Notes under the pieces: model-generated
What the model was told of the DNA's origin: nothing
What the model saw: only the letters and a program-made list of their open reading frames with translations
Databases searched by the model: none
From: Pedobacter petrophilus
GTDB lineage: Bacteria; Bacteroidota; Bacteroidia; Sphingobacteriales; Sphingobacteriaceae
DNA length: 64,000 bases
Assembly (NCBI RefSeq): GCF_009674725.1
Contig: NZ_WKKH01000016.1
Span: 1-64,000 of the forward strand
Direction: 5' to 3'
Translations under genes and position numbers: made by a program
Part shown: positions 27,701 through 36,838 of the stretch, piece by piece
Layout of the letters: each line of letters begins with the position of its first letter
Position numbering within the stretch: position 1 is the stretch's first letter

Positions 27701-29356
27701 ATGAAAAAGAACTTTTTAAATCTGCTGTTTTCAGCAGCGTTAATACTCTCAGCTGGTTCATCTTTTGCCCAGTATCCTAAAATTCCGGATAATGTTAAAA
27801 AGGAATCAGATTCGATGATGAAGGAAGCTTATCGTCATTCTGATATCGCCTGGGAAAAAGCAAAACCCATTATTCTTAAAGAGGAGAAAGAAGGAAAGCC
27901 TTATATTCCATGGGCAGGTAGACCGAATGATCTGCCACAGTCAGATCTATTGGCCTTTCCAGGCGCTGAAGGCGGAGGTGCTTATAGCTTTGGCGGCAGA
28001 GGTGGAAGGGTAATTGTAGTTAAAAATTTAAATGACAGTGGTCCGGGTTCGCTTCGCGATGCCTGTGAGCAGGGCGGAGCAAGAATAGTCGTTTTCAACG
28101 TTTCTGGAATCATCAGAATTAAAACACCCCTAATTATTCGTGCACCATATATTACCATAGAAGGTCAGACGGCGCCGGGCGATGGTGTTTGTGTTGCTGG
28201 TGAATCGGTTTGGTTAAATACGCATGATGTGATTGTTCGTTTTATGCGTTTCAGAAGAGGGGAAACCTTTGTTGGTCGCCGCGATGATGCCATTGGTGGT
28301 AATCCGGTCGGAAATATCATGATAGATCACGTTTCTGCCAGCTGGGGCTTAGACGAAAATATGTCCATGTACCGCCATATGTATAACGATAGTACAGGCA
28401 AAATCGAAGATAAACTGGCTACGGTAAACATCACCATCCAAAACTCCATTTTTTCTGAAGCCTTAGATACCTGGAACCATGCTTTCGGTAGCACATTAGG
28501 GGGTGAGAACTGTACTTTTATGCGTAACCTATGGGCAGATAATGGTGCAAGAAACCCATCTATCGGCTGGAATGGTATTTTCAACTTTGCTAACAACGTC
28601 GTTTTTAACTGGAATAACAGATCTACTGATGGTGGAGATTATACCGCTTTATTTAATATTGTAAATAATTATTATAAGCCAGGTCCGGTAACGGACTTAA
28701 ATGAGCCGATCAGCTATAGAATCCTAAAACCAGAATCTGGCCGGAGTAAATTGCCATATGTTGTTTTCGGACGTGCCTATGTAGAAGGAAATATCATCGA
28801 AGGGAACGAAAAAGTAACTAAAAATAACTGGGATGGCGGCGTGCAGCTGGAGAACAAAAAAGGCGAATTGTTGACGTTCGAACAGGCATCTCCGTATTTT
28901 GCTGCGATGCGCGTTAAAAAACCTTTCCCAATGCCGAAAATTACCATCCTTCCAACGTTGGCTGCTAAAGAATATGTTTTAACAAATGTTGGTGCTAACC
29001 TGCCGAAAAGAGATCCGGTTGATACCCGTGTAATTAAACAGGTAAAAACAGGTAAAATCGATTTTATTGAGGGCGTAAAACTGCCTGAAAAAGATTTTGA
29101 ACACCGTCGTTTACCAAAAGATTCCTATAAACAAGGCATCATTACTGATGTAAGTCAGGTAGGTGGTTACCCTGAATATAAAGGTACGCCTTACAAAGAT
29201 TCTGACGACGATGGAATGCCGGATGCTTATGAGTTGAAAAATGGTTTAAATCCTAAAGATGCAGCAGATGCGGCAAAAATTTCGAAAAGTGGTTATTCGA
29301 ATATCGAAATTTATTTAAATAGTGTTGTTCCGGTTTCAACTGTAAAACCTAACTAA
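27701..29356 (+). CDS. Secreted PL1-family pectate lyase (first of tandem pair)
   Basis: 551 aa from the ATG at 27701, giving a clean signal peptide ending SSFAQ. After a ~60-residue charged helix comes a parallel beta-helix: FPGAEGGGAYSFGGRGG, DSGPGSLRDACEQGGAR, ITIEGQTAPGDGV and IMIDHVSASWGLDEN, the usual PL1 Ca2+/substrate region, and GARNPSIGWNG with the catalytic-type Arg. The C-terminus has DSDDDGMPDAYELKNGLNP, a thrombospondin-3-like calcium motif. It would cleave polygalacturonan by beta-elimination. It lies 1 bp before a close paralogue and heads the long run to 42940. Confidence 0.9.
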   Translation: MKKNFLNLLFSAALILSAGSSFAQYPKIPDNVKKESDSMMKEAYRHSDIAWEKAKPIILKEEKEGKPYIPWAGRPNDLPQSDLLAFPGAEGGGAYSFGGRGGRVIVVKNLNDSGPGSLRDACEQGGARIVVFNVSGIIRIKTPLIIRAPYITIEGQTAPGDGVCVAGESVWLNTHDVIVRFMRFRRGETFVGRRDDAIGGNPVGNIMIDHVSASWGLDENMSMYRHMYNDSTGKIEDKLATVNITIQNSIFSEALDTWNHAFGSTLGGENCTFMRNLWADNGARNPSIGWNGIFNFANNVVFNWNNRSTDGGDYTALFNIVNNYYKPGPVTDLNEPISYRILKPESGRSKLPYVVFGRAYVEGNIIEGNEKVTKNNWDGGVQLENKKGELLTFEQASPYFAAMRVKKPFPMPKITILPTLAAKEYVLTNVGANLPKRDPVDTRVIKQVKTGKIDFIEGVKLPEKDFEHRRLPKDSYKQGIITDVSQVGGYPEYKGTPYKDSDDDGMPDAYELKNGLNPKDAADAAKISKSGYSNIEIYLNSVVPVSTVKPN

Positions 29357-29357
29357 A

Positions 29358-30989
29358 ATGCGCAGCTGGAATTCAATTTTTAGCATCCTGGCTTTAAGTG
29401 CTGTGGCAAATATTGCGGCCGCTCAATACCCGGTTATTCCGGAAGCAATGGAGAAAAAGGCTGATTCACTTTTAAAAAGCATTGAAGAGAAATCTGAATT
29501 GCAGTTTTTAAAAGTGAAGCCAATTGTAGATGCAGAAGCAAAGCAAGGTAAGCCATATATTCCCTGGGCTTCAAAACCCAGCGACCTGCCACAATCAAAA
29601 TTAGTCGCCTTTCCGGGTGCTGAAGGTGGTGGTGCTTACTCATTTGGTGGTCGCGGAGGCAAAGTTTATGTCGTAAGCAGTCTGGAAGATTCAGGGCAGG
29701 GCACCTTACGTGAAGCCTGTGAGCAAGGCGGCGCCCGGACTATTGTTTTCAATGTTTCAGGGATCATAAAATTGAAAACACCACTCATTATTCGTGCACC
29801 TTATATCACGATTGCCGGGCAAAGTGCACCTGGCGATGGCGTTTGTGTTGCAGGTGAATCCGTTTGGATCAATACGCACGATGTAGTGATTCGTTATATG
29901 CGTTTCCGCCGTGGCGCAACAGATGTTACCCGCAGGGATGATGCAATCGGAGGTAATCCGGTAGGAAATATCATCATTGATCACGTTTCTGCAAGCTGGG
30001 GTTTGGATGAAAATATGTCCATCTACCGCCATGTTTATGATAAAAAAGATGGCTCAAAGCCAGAGAAATTGCCAACAGTAAACGTTACCATTCAGAATTC
30101 AATCTTTTCTGAAGCTTTAGATACCTATAACCATGCTTTCGGAAGTACCATAGGCGGATTAAATTCCACCTTTATGCGTAACCTTTGGGCATCTAATATT
30201 GCCAGAAACCCATCCGTAGGGATGTATGGTGATTTCGGCTTTGCGAATAACGTAGTTTTTAACTGGTGGAACCGCAGTGCAGATGGTGGCGATAATGCGT
30301 CATTTTATAGTTTCGTTAATAATTATTATAAACCCGGACCAATTACGCCAGTTGGCCAACCCATCGCTTACCGGATTTTAAAGCCGGAATCTGGGAGAGA
30401 TAAGCGGTTTGTAAATGAATTTGGAAAAGCCTACGTAACCGGAAACATTGTGGAAGGAAATGAAAAGGTAACCAAAAACAACTGGGATGGCGGCGTGCAA
30501 CCAGAAAGCAAACGCGATACGCAAAAGTTATTGGATTCGATCCGGGCCGATAAGCCTTTACCCATGGCGAAAATTTCGGTTATTGATACGAAAAAAGCTT
30601 ATGATTATGTGTTAGCAAATGCTGGCGCGAGTTTACCCATTCGGGATGCAGTTGATGAACGGATTGTTAAACAAGTAGCCACTGGAAAAATTGAAGTGGT
30701 TGCAGATGGAAAACTCCCGGCAAAACAAAGTTATGTAAAGCGCCGTTTGCCGGCAGATTCTTATAAACAAGGAATCATCTCCGACATCGCTCAGGTTGGT
30801 GGCTATCCGGAATATAAGGGGAAGCCTTATCAAGATAGCGACAATGACGGAATTCCTGATGCTTACGAAATTAAAAAACGTTTAAATCCTAAAGATGCTG
30901 CTGATGCCGTTCAAATTACAAAATCCGGATATTCGAATATTGAAGTTTATTTGAATAGTTTAGTAGATGTAAAGAAAGTGAAACCGTAG
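29358..30989 (+). CDS. Secreted PL1-family pectate lyase (second of tandem pair)
   Basis: 543 aa with a signal peptide ending NIAAAQ. It is closely related over its whole length to the preceding protein: the same FPGAEGGGAYSFGGRGG, IIDHVSASWGLDENMS and ARNPSVGMYGDFG blocks, and the same C-terminal calcium motif (DSDNDGIPDAYEIKKRLNP). The pair clearly arose by tandem duplication. Differences cluster at the loops DATDVTRRDD versus ETFVGRRDD, and in a region after residue 365 where this copy is shorter (by about 9 residues), which may reflect endo/exo or methylation preferences. Start ATG one base after the previous stop. Confidence 0.9.
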   Translation: MRSWNSIFSILALSAVANIAAAQYPVIPEAMEKKADSLLKSIEEKSELQFLKVKPIVDAEAKQGKPYIPWASKPSDLPQSKLVAFPGAEGGGAYSFGGRGGKVYVVSSLEDSGQGTLREACEQGGARTIVFNVSGIIKLKTPLIIRAPYITIAGQSAPGDGVCVAGESVWINTHDVVIRYMRFRRGATDVTRRDDAIGGNPVGNIIIDHVSASWGLDENMSIYRHVYDKKDGSKPEKLPTVNVTIQNSIFSEALDTYNHAFGSTIGGLNSTFMRNLWASNIARNPSVGMYGDFGFANNVVFNWWNRSADGGDNASFYSFVNNYYKPGPITPVGQPIAYRILKPESGRDKRFVNEFGKAYVTGNIVEGNEKVTKNNWDGGVQPESKRDTQKLLDSIRADKPLPMAKISVIDTKKAYDYVLANAGASLPIRDAVDERIVKQVATGKIEVVADGKLPAKQSYVKRRLPADSYKQGIISDIAQVGGYPEYKGKPYQDSDNDGIPDAYEIKKRLNPKDAADAVQITKSGYSNIEVYLNSLVDVKKVKP

Positions 30990-30994
30990 GGAGC

Positions 30995-31030
30995 GAAAGC
31001 TTAAAGCCGAAAGCTTAAAAACTAAGCTAA
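30995..31030. repeat. Short direct repeat AAAGCTTAAAG/CGAAAGCTTAAAA
   Basis: Two tandem GAAAGCTTAAA units in the 110-bp spacer before the beta-helix/DUF6298 gene. AT-rich AAGC-type strings like this are dispersed in related genomes; no function is seen. Confidence 0.4.
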
Positions 31031-31099
31031 ATGAAAACCCAGACGAAAAACGAACAACTCAAGACGATCCACAAACAACGATCTTAGAAATCACAATAA

Positions 31100-34000
31100 A
31101 TGCCAAAAACTAACCATATATATAAAATCAAAGTATTGCCGGTAATGGTATTACTTTTTTTTGGTGTAAGTTTTTCTTTTGCGCAAAAACCAAAAGTTGT
31201 CGAACCGCCAAAACCTATCTTTAAAGGTAAGGATGGTAAAATGGGTTATACAGCTGATCAGCAAGGAAACAGAATTCCCGATTTTTCTTATGCAGGTTAT
31301 ATGGCTGGAGAAAAAGCCATTCCATCGGCTATTGTGAAAGTTGTCGTTCCGCAAAAAGACGGAGATGCGACTTTAAGAATCCAGTCAGCCATTAATTATG
31401 TATCTAAATTGCCCGTGGGTAAAGATGGGTTGCGTGGAGCCGTTCTGTTAGAAAAAGGTACTTATGAAGTTGGCGGAACATTAAAAATCTCCGCTTCGGG
31501 CGTTGTACTTCGCGGCAGTGGAATGGCTGAGGATGGAACCAAAATTCTCGCCAAAGGTTTGGATCGGATCGGAGTGATCAGAATTTCAGGTAAAAAAGAT
31601 AAGGTAGAAGAATCGCCGATTGCGATTACCGACAGTTATGTTCCGGTAAATGGACAGAAAATTACCCTGGCAAATGCGAAGGGTTTTAAAGTTGGCGACA
31701 AAATATTCATTCACCGTCCATCTACAAAAGAATGGATTGAAACCCTGAAAACTGTTGAATTTGGTGGAGGCGAAAGTGCGTTGGGCTGGAAACCCGGAAC
31801 AAGGGATCTTCATTTTGATCGAAAAATCTTAGCAGTCGATGGTTCAACGCTCACCCTAGATGCGCCCTTAACCACCGCTTTAGATTCAAAATTCGGAGGG
31901 GCCACCATATCAAGATATAAATGGGATGGCCGGATTTTAAATGCTGGTGTTGAAAATTTAAAACTCGAATCAGATTATCACAAAGAAAATATTAAAGATG
32001 AATACCATCGCTGGACGGCCATCTCGCTCGAAAATGTGGAGGATGCGTGGGTTCGTCAGGTCGTTTTTGAACACTTCGCAGGTTCTGCAGTTAATGTGCT
32101 CGAAACAGCTAAAAGAATTACGGTAGAAGATTGTAAATCACTTGCGCCGATCTCGGAAATTGGTGGCGAACGCCGTTATACCTTTTTAACCGCCGGGCAG
32201 CAAACGCTTTTTCAGCGGTTATATTCAGAATATGGTTACCATGATTTCGCTGTGGGTTTTTGTGCCCCGGGTCCAAATGCATTTGTGCAATGCCAGTCTT
32301 ATTTACCTTTCAGTTTCAGTGGAACCATTGATAGCTGGGCTTCCGGTGTTCTATTTGATATTGTAAACATCGACGGGCAGGCGTTAAGTTATCTAAACCG
32401 TGGCCAAGACGGGCAAGGTGCCGGCTGGAGCGCCGCGAACAGTGTTTTCTGGCAATGTAGTGCAGCCCGGGTTGATAATTTTCAACCACCAACGGCACAG
32501 AACTGGGCATTCGGCACCTGGGCGCAGTTCTCTGGAAACGGGTATTGGGACATGTCTAATGAACAAATCCAACCACGAAGTTTGTATTACGCGCAACTAA
32601 AAGACCGCTTAGGCAATGAGGTAGAAGCCCGGACATTTATCCTTCCGGTAGAAACAGAAGCCTCGAGTAGTCCACCGGTTGATGTTGCACAAAAACTGAC
32701 CAGGCTTGCCTATCAGCCTGCTTTAACGGTTTCAGAATATATCGATGCCGCCCGTGAGCGCAATAAAATTTCCATTGAAAGTAATCAGGCGCAAAATATT
32801 GATAACATTGGATTAGATAAAATTCCTCAACCCGCAATGGCTGGTGCGATGGCAATTAAAAACGGTTGGTTGGTTCGTGGAAATGAACTTGTTTTAGGAA
32901 ACCGCCAGGATGTACCCTGGTGGAATGGAAGCGCCCGGCCGCATGGATTGAAAAACACCAAATTCCATATTACCCGCTTCGTGCCCGGGCGTGCGGGAAA
33001 TGGCTTAACAGATGATTTAGATGCCATTACTGATTCCATGAAAAATGGTTCTGTTAAAATTCTTGATCATAATTATGGCCTTTGGTACGATAGGAGGAGA
33101 GATGATCACGAACGGATTCGCCGCATGGATGGCGAAGTTTGGGCGCCATTTTATGAGTTGCCTTTCGCCCGGAGCGGACAAGATAAAGCATGGGATGGTT
33201 TGAGTAAATACGACATCACTAAATACAATTTGTGGTATTGGGACAGGCTGAAGGCCTTCGCCAATCTTGCCGATCAGAAAGGTTTGGTATTGATTCACGA
33301 AAACTATTTCCAACACAATATTATTGAAGCCGGAGCACATTATGCTGATTTTCCATGGCGTACGGCTAACAACATCAACAATACCGGATTTCCGGAACCT
33401 GTTCCTTATGCCGGCGATAAAAGAATTTTTATGGCTGAGCAGTTTTACGATATCAGCAATGAAAACCGCAAAGCGATTCACAAAGCATATATCCGTAAAT
33501 GCCTCGAAAATTTCGATGGCAATACAGGTGTTATTCAGTTAATCGGAGCGGAATTTACAGGTCCGCTGCACTTCGTACAGTTCTGGCTAACCACAATTAA
33601 AGAGTGGGAGCAAGAGACGGGCAAACATCCCATTATTGGTTTAAGTGTTACTAAAGATGTTCAGGATGCAATCCTGGCAGATGCCAAGCTTGCCGATGTG
33701 GTTGACATCATCGACATCAGGTACTGGCATTATCAGGCAGATGGTGCCGCTTATGCACCACAGGGTGGGCAAAATCTGGCCCCTCGTCAGCATGCGCGCT
33801 TACTCAAACCGAAAAAGACTTCATTTGAAGAAGTTTACCATGCGGTTTCTGAATACAAAACTAAATTTCCGGCGAAAGCAGTGATGTATTCAGGCGATAA
33901 TTTTGACAGTTACGGCTGGGCAATTTTGATGGGCGGCGGGTCATTATCCAATACAAAAAATATAGATCAGGCCTCGTTAAACAATATTTCTTTGATGAAG

Positions 34001-34252
34001 CCTTTTCTTCCGGCAGGAAAAAGTAATAAGCAATATGGTTTGGAAAACGCAGGGAAAACTTACGTTTTATATAATGCTTCTGACGCAGCAAGTACGATCG
34101 ATTTGACAAAATTCAGTGGAAAATTCAGCGTGAAAATAATTGACAGTAAGGATGGAAAGGTGTTGAAACAGGAGCGGATAAGTGGAAATACCATCTCCAA
34201 AATTGATAAAGCTGGAAGTGGTGAGGAAGTCATCTTCATCAATAAAATTTAA
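31100..34252 (+). CDS. Secreted two-part protein: pectin-lyase-like beta-helix plus DUF6298-type barrel
   Basis: 1050 aa with a signal peptide ending FSFAQ. Residues ~70-560 look like a right-handed beta-helix (DATLRIQSAINYV, RGAVLLEKGTYEV, VVLRGSGMAEDGT, IEDC-type turns). Residues ~600-985 form a second unit starting WWNGSARPHGLKNTK, with DHNYGLWYDRRRDDHER, LVLIHENYFQHNIIEAG and VIQLIGAEFTGPLHF, resembling the DUF6298 region of pectin-PUL proteins; a TIM-barrel-like fold with acidic residues E and D in these blocks is likely. A short beta domain closes it. Both halves could be catalytic. Function unknown; placed between PL1 and GH140-like, 3 bp before the latter. Confidence 0.6.
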   Translation: MPKTNHIYKIKVLPVMVLLFFGVSFSFAQKPKVVEPPKPIFKGKDGKMGYTADQQGNRIPDFSYAGYMAGEKAIPSAIVKVVVPQKDGDATLRIQSAINYVSKLPVGKDGLRGAVLLEKGTYEVGGTLKISASGVVLRGSGMAEDGTKILAKGLDRIGVIRISGKKDKVEESPIAITDSYVPVNGQKITLANAKGFKVGDKIFIHRPSTKEWIETLKTVEFGGGESALGWKPGTRDLHFDRKILAVDGSTLTLDAPLTTALDSKFGGATISRYKWDGRILNAGVENLKLESDYHKENIKDEYHRWTAISLENVEDAWVRQVVFEHFAGSAVNVLETAKRITVEDCKSLAPISEIGGERRYTFLTAGQQTLFQRLYSEYGYHDFAVGFCAPGPNAFVQCQSYLPFSFSGTIDSWASGVLFDIVNIDGQALSYLNRGQDGQGAGWSAANSVFWQCSAARVDNFQPPTAQNWAFGTWAQFSGNGYWDMSNEQIQPRSLYYAQLKDRLGNEVEARTFILPVETEASSSPPVDVAQKLTRLAYQPALTVSEYIDAARERNKISIESNQAQNIDNIGLDKIPQPAMAGAMAIKNGWLVRGNELVLGNRQDVPWWNGSARPHGLKNTKFHITRFVPGRAGNGLTDDLDAITDSMKNGSVKILDHNYGLWYDRRRDDHERIRRMDGEVWAPFYELPFARSGQDKAWDGLSKYDITKYNLWYWDRLKAFANLADQKGLVLIHENYFQHNIIEAGAHYADFPWRTANNINNTGFPEPVPYAGDKRIFMAEQFYDISNENRKAIHKAYIRKCLENFDGNTGVIQLIGAEFTGPLHFVQFWLTTIKEWEQETGKHPIIGLSVTKDVQDAILADAKLADVVDIIDIRYWHYQADGAAYAPQGGQNLAPRQHARLLKPKKTSFEEVYHAVSEYKTKFPAKAVMYSGDNFDSYGWAILMGGGSLSNTKNIDQASLNNISLMKPFLPAGKSNKQYGLENAGKTYVLYNASDAASTIDLTKFSGKFSVKIIDSKDGKVLKQERISGNTISKIDKAGSGEEVIFINKI

Positions 34253-34255
34253 GAT

Positions 34256-35656
34256 ATGACGATTAAAACTAGAATATTTTTTCTTTCGCTGGCTTGTTTA
34301 CTCGCTTTTGGTTGTAAAGAGCAGCCACATTTTGGAGATAAAAGTTTGCTCATTTCAGAAAACCGACGCTATCTAACCACCGGTAATGGTGAACCTTTTT
34401 TCTGGTTAGGAGATACGGGCTGGCTGTTGTTTGGTAAGCTGAACCGGGAGGAGGCAAATGCCTATCTGGAAGACCGCAAGCAAAAAGGTTTTAACGTGAT
34501 ACAAGTAATGGTTTTACATGAAGTGCCATCTGTGAACATCTATGGTGACTCATCTATTATCAATAAAGATGTTTCAAAGCCCGCCATCACTGAAGGGAAT
34601 GATTTTAAAGACAGCAAAGCCTATGATTTTTGGGATCATGTGGATTATATTATCGATTTAGCCGAAAAAAAGGGAATGTACATGGCCCTGGTTCCGGTTT
34701 GGGGAACTAATGTGAAAGAGAAGAAAGTAACGGTACCGCAGGCGAGAATTTATGCAGAATTTCTGGCTAAAAGATACCACGACAAGAGTAATATCATCTG
34801 GCTTAACGGTGGTGATATTAAAGGTAGTGATGGTTTGGAAGTGTGGAATGCCATTGGTGAAACCTTACGGACTAACGATCCTAACCATTTAATTACGTTC
34901 CATCCGAGAGGAAGAACGGGTTCATCTACCTGGTTTCACAATGCCAGCTGGAACGATTTCGATATGATTCAATCCGGCCATCGCCGCTATGATCAGGATA
35001 CTTCTGCAAATGAAAAATTGCACTATGGCGAAGATAACTGGAAGTACATTGAAACGGATTATAAACTGAAACCCACCAAACCCACTATCGATGGTGAACC
35101 TTCTTACGAAGGAATTCCGCAGGGTTTGCATGATACTTTACAGCCGCGATGGAATGATGCAGATGTGAGGAGATATGGCTATTGGTCGGTTTTTGCGGGT
35201 GCATTCGGTTATACTTATGGAAATAATGCAGTGATGCAGATGTATAAGCTGACGGATAAAAAACCAGCTTATGGTCCGAAAGAGCCATGGACAACCGCAT
35301 TAAATGCTGCAGGCGCAACTCAGATGAAATACCTGAAAGACTTAATGTTATCGCATTCTTATTTTGACCGGGTGCCTGATCAAACTTTAATTGCAGGCAA
35401 AAACGGACTGCAATACGAGCGTGTGATAGGAACAAGAGGCGAAGAATTTGCCATGCTTTATACTTATACAGGAAAAAATTTTAGTGTGCAATTGGGTAAA
35501 ACCGATGGCGATGAAGTAAAAGCATCGTGGTTTGACCCCAGAACAGGAAAGATTACCTCAATTGGAACATTTGAAAACAAAGGAGTTAAAGAGTTTAATC
35601 CTCCTGGAGAACCTAAAAATGGAAATGACTGGGTGTTAATTTTAGATCAGGAATAA
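34256..35656 (+). CDS. GH140-like apiosidase (DUF4038 plus collagen-binding-like C-terminal domain)
   Basis: 466-aa lipoprotein (lipobox LLAFGC, C20). The DUF4038 barrel starts RRYLTTGNGEPFFWLGDTGW; IIWLNGGDIKG holds D187 and TIDGEPSYEG holds E281, fitting the acid/base and nucleophile of GH140. Residues ~375-466 form the putative collagen-binding domain (MLYTYTGKNFSVQLGK, ASWFDPRTG). The founding GH140 enzyme splits the galacturonan-apiose bond of rhamnogalacturonan II, which would release side chains. Not every DUF4038 protein has that activity, so the substrate is inferred. It starts 3 bp after the previous gene. Confidence 0.8.
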   Translation: MTIKTRIFFLSLACLLAFGCKEQPHFGDKSLLISENRRYLTTGNGEPFFWLGDTGWLLFGKLNREEANAYLEDRKQKGFNVIQVMVLHEVPSVNIYGDSSIINKDVSKPAITEGNDFKDSKAYDFWDHVDYIIDLAEKKGMYMALVPVWGTNVKEKKVTVPQARIYAEFLAKRYHDKSNIIWLNGGDIKGSDGLEVWNAIGETLRTNDPNHLITFHPRGRTGSSTWFHNASWNDFDMIQSGHRRYDQDTSANEKLHYGEDNWKYIETDYKLKPTKPTIDGEPSYEGIPQGLHDTLQPRWNDADVRRYGYWSVFAGAFGYTYGNNAVMQMYKLTDKKPAYGPKEPWTTALNAAGATQMKYLKDLMLSHSYFDRVPDQTLIAGKNGLQYERVIGTRGEEFAMLYTYTGKNFSVQLGKTDGDEVKASWFDPRTGKITSIGTFENKGVKEFNPPGEPKNGNDWVLILDQE

Positions 35657-35753
35657 ATAGTAGAATAATGCCAGATCCACATTTCGACTGAAACGCAGCG
35701 AAACGGAGAAATCTTCAGCATTGAAATGATGAGTGATATAAAAATAAAAATCA

Positions 35754-36683
35754 GTGTTTAAATTCAAATTCATATTCAACTTTCGTTTAGCCATTATCGG
35801 TCTTGCCTTTTGCGGATTATCATCCTGCTCAAAGCATGCCTATTTATTTACCTCATTCCATGAGCCTGCTACAGATGGTTTAAGATTGTTGTACAGCTAC
35901 GACGCTTACCATTGGACGGATTTAAACAAAACATTTTTGAAGCCGACGGTGGGTACTCAAAAAGTGATGCGGGATCCTTCCATCGTTCAGGGACCGGATG
36001 GTATTTTCCACCTGGTTTGGACATGCAGTTGGAAAGGCGATAAAGGTTTCGGGTATGCCAGTTCTAAAGATTTAATCAATTGGAGCGAACAAAAATTTAT
36101 TCCTGTGATGGAAAGCGAGCCAAAAACCGTGAACGTTTGGGCACCTGAAATTTTCTATGATGAGGAGAACAGGCAATATGTAATGATTTGGGCATCAACC
36201 ATTCCTTCTCGATTTGCTAAAGGTGTGGAGGAGGAAGATAACAACCATAGGATGTACGCAATAACCACTAAAGATTTTATCACGTTTTCTCAGCCCAGGC
36301 TGTTCCTTGATCCCGGCTTTAGTGTAATTGATGCGGTTATTGTTAAAAGAGCAACCAAAGATTATGTTTTGGTTTTAAAGGATAACACCCGGCCGAACAG
36401 AAATTTAAAGGTGGCGTTTGGAAAGGAAGCCTTAGGTCCTTATGAAAATGTTTCAGCAACTTTTAGTCCGAAGTTAACCGAAGGCCCAACGGTTGTGAAA
36501 GTAAAAAATAACTGGCTCATTTATTTTGATGCTTATGGACAAAAGACTTACTCAGCTTACAAAACGGCCGACTTTAAATCTTTTAAAGATGTGACTTCGG
36601 AAGTTTCAGTGCCGGAAGGACATAAACATGGTACGATTATAAAAATAAAGCGGAAAGTAATTGAAGGATTGAATGGGAAATAG
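35754..36683 (+). CDS. GH43-like beta-propeller glycosidase lipoprotein
   Basis: 309 aa. Starts with GTG at 35754, as no in-frame ATG gives the signal sequence; lipobox GLSSC with C25. Five-bladed propeller of the GH43 clan: D74 in VMRDPSIVQG, D193 in SVIDAVIVK and E243 in LTEGPTVVKV correspond to base, pKa modulator and acid. GH43 enzymes release arabinose, xylose or galactose; a 309-aa protein without an extra sandwich domain fits subgroups found in pectin loci. An alternative ATG at 35728 is in another frame. Confident in the clan, not in the substrate. Confidence 0.78.
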   Translation: MFKFKFIFNFRLAIIGLAFCGLSSCSKHAYLFTSFHEPATDGLRLLYSYDAYHWTDLNKTFLKPTVGTQKVMRDPSIVQGPDGIFHLVWTCSWKGDKGFGYASSKDLINWSEQKFIPVMESEPKTVNVWAPEIFYDEENRQYVMIWASTIPSRFAKGVEEEDNNHRMYAITTKDFITFSQPRLFLDPGFSVIDAVIVKRATKDYVLVLKDNTRPNRNLKVAFGKEALGPYENVSATFSPKLTEGPTVVKVKNNWLIYFDAYGQKTYSAYKTADFKSFKDVTSEVSVPEGHKHGTIIKIKRKVIEGLNGK

Positions 36684-36704
36684 TTTATCAGAAGATACTT
36701 CTAG

Positions 36705-36796
36705 ATGGATTACAAATCCATAGGAATAAAAGTCGTGAAATTGTCGTTAGTCTGGAAATTTTTTCCAGACTCAATTAACTCAGGATTTTTAATCCT
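36705..36796. repeat. Cluster of three perfect hairpins
   Basis: In the spacer between two genes: ATGGATT/AATCCAT (36705-36721, loop 3), AGTCTGGAA/TTCCAGACT (36749-36771, loop 5) and AGGATT/AATCCT (36782-36796, loop 3). The middle one resembles the inner AGTCTG/CAGACT hairpin of the element at 63321-63406. No T tract follows. They may be dispersed repeats or control read-through or mRNA stability. Confidence 0.7.
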
Positions 36797-36838
36797 TCAA
36801 TAGGAAATGACATTGAGGCTTGATAGGAAAAAATACAG

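Noticed and set aside
33017..33481. 154-aa minus-strand ORF
   Set aside because: Fully antisense to the beta-helix/DUF6298 gene, with no family pattern; a shadow of the coding frame.
36749..36771. Intrinsic terminator
   Set aside because: Stable hairpin but no T tract after it, and same-strand genes of the same run follow; listed as a hairpin repeat instead.
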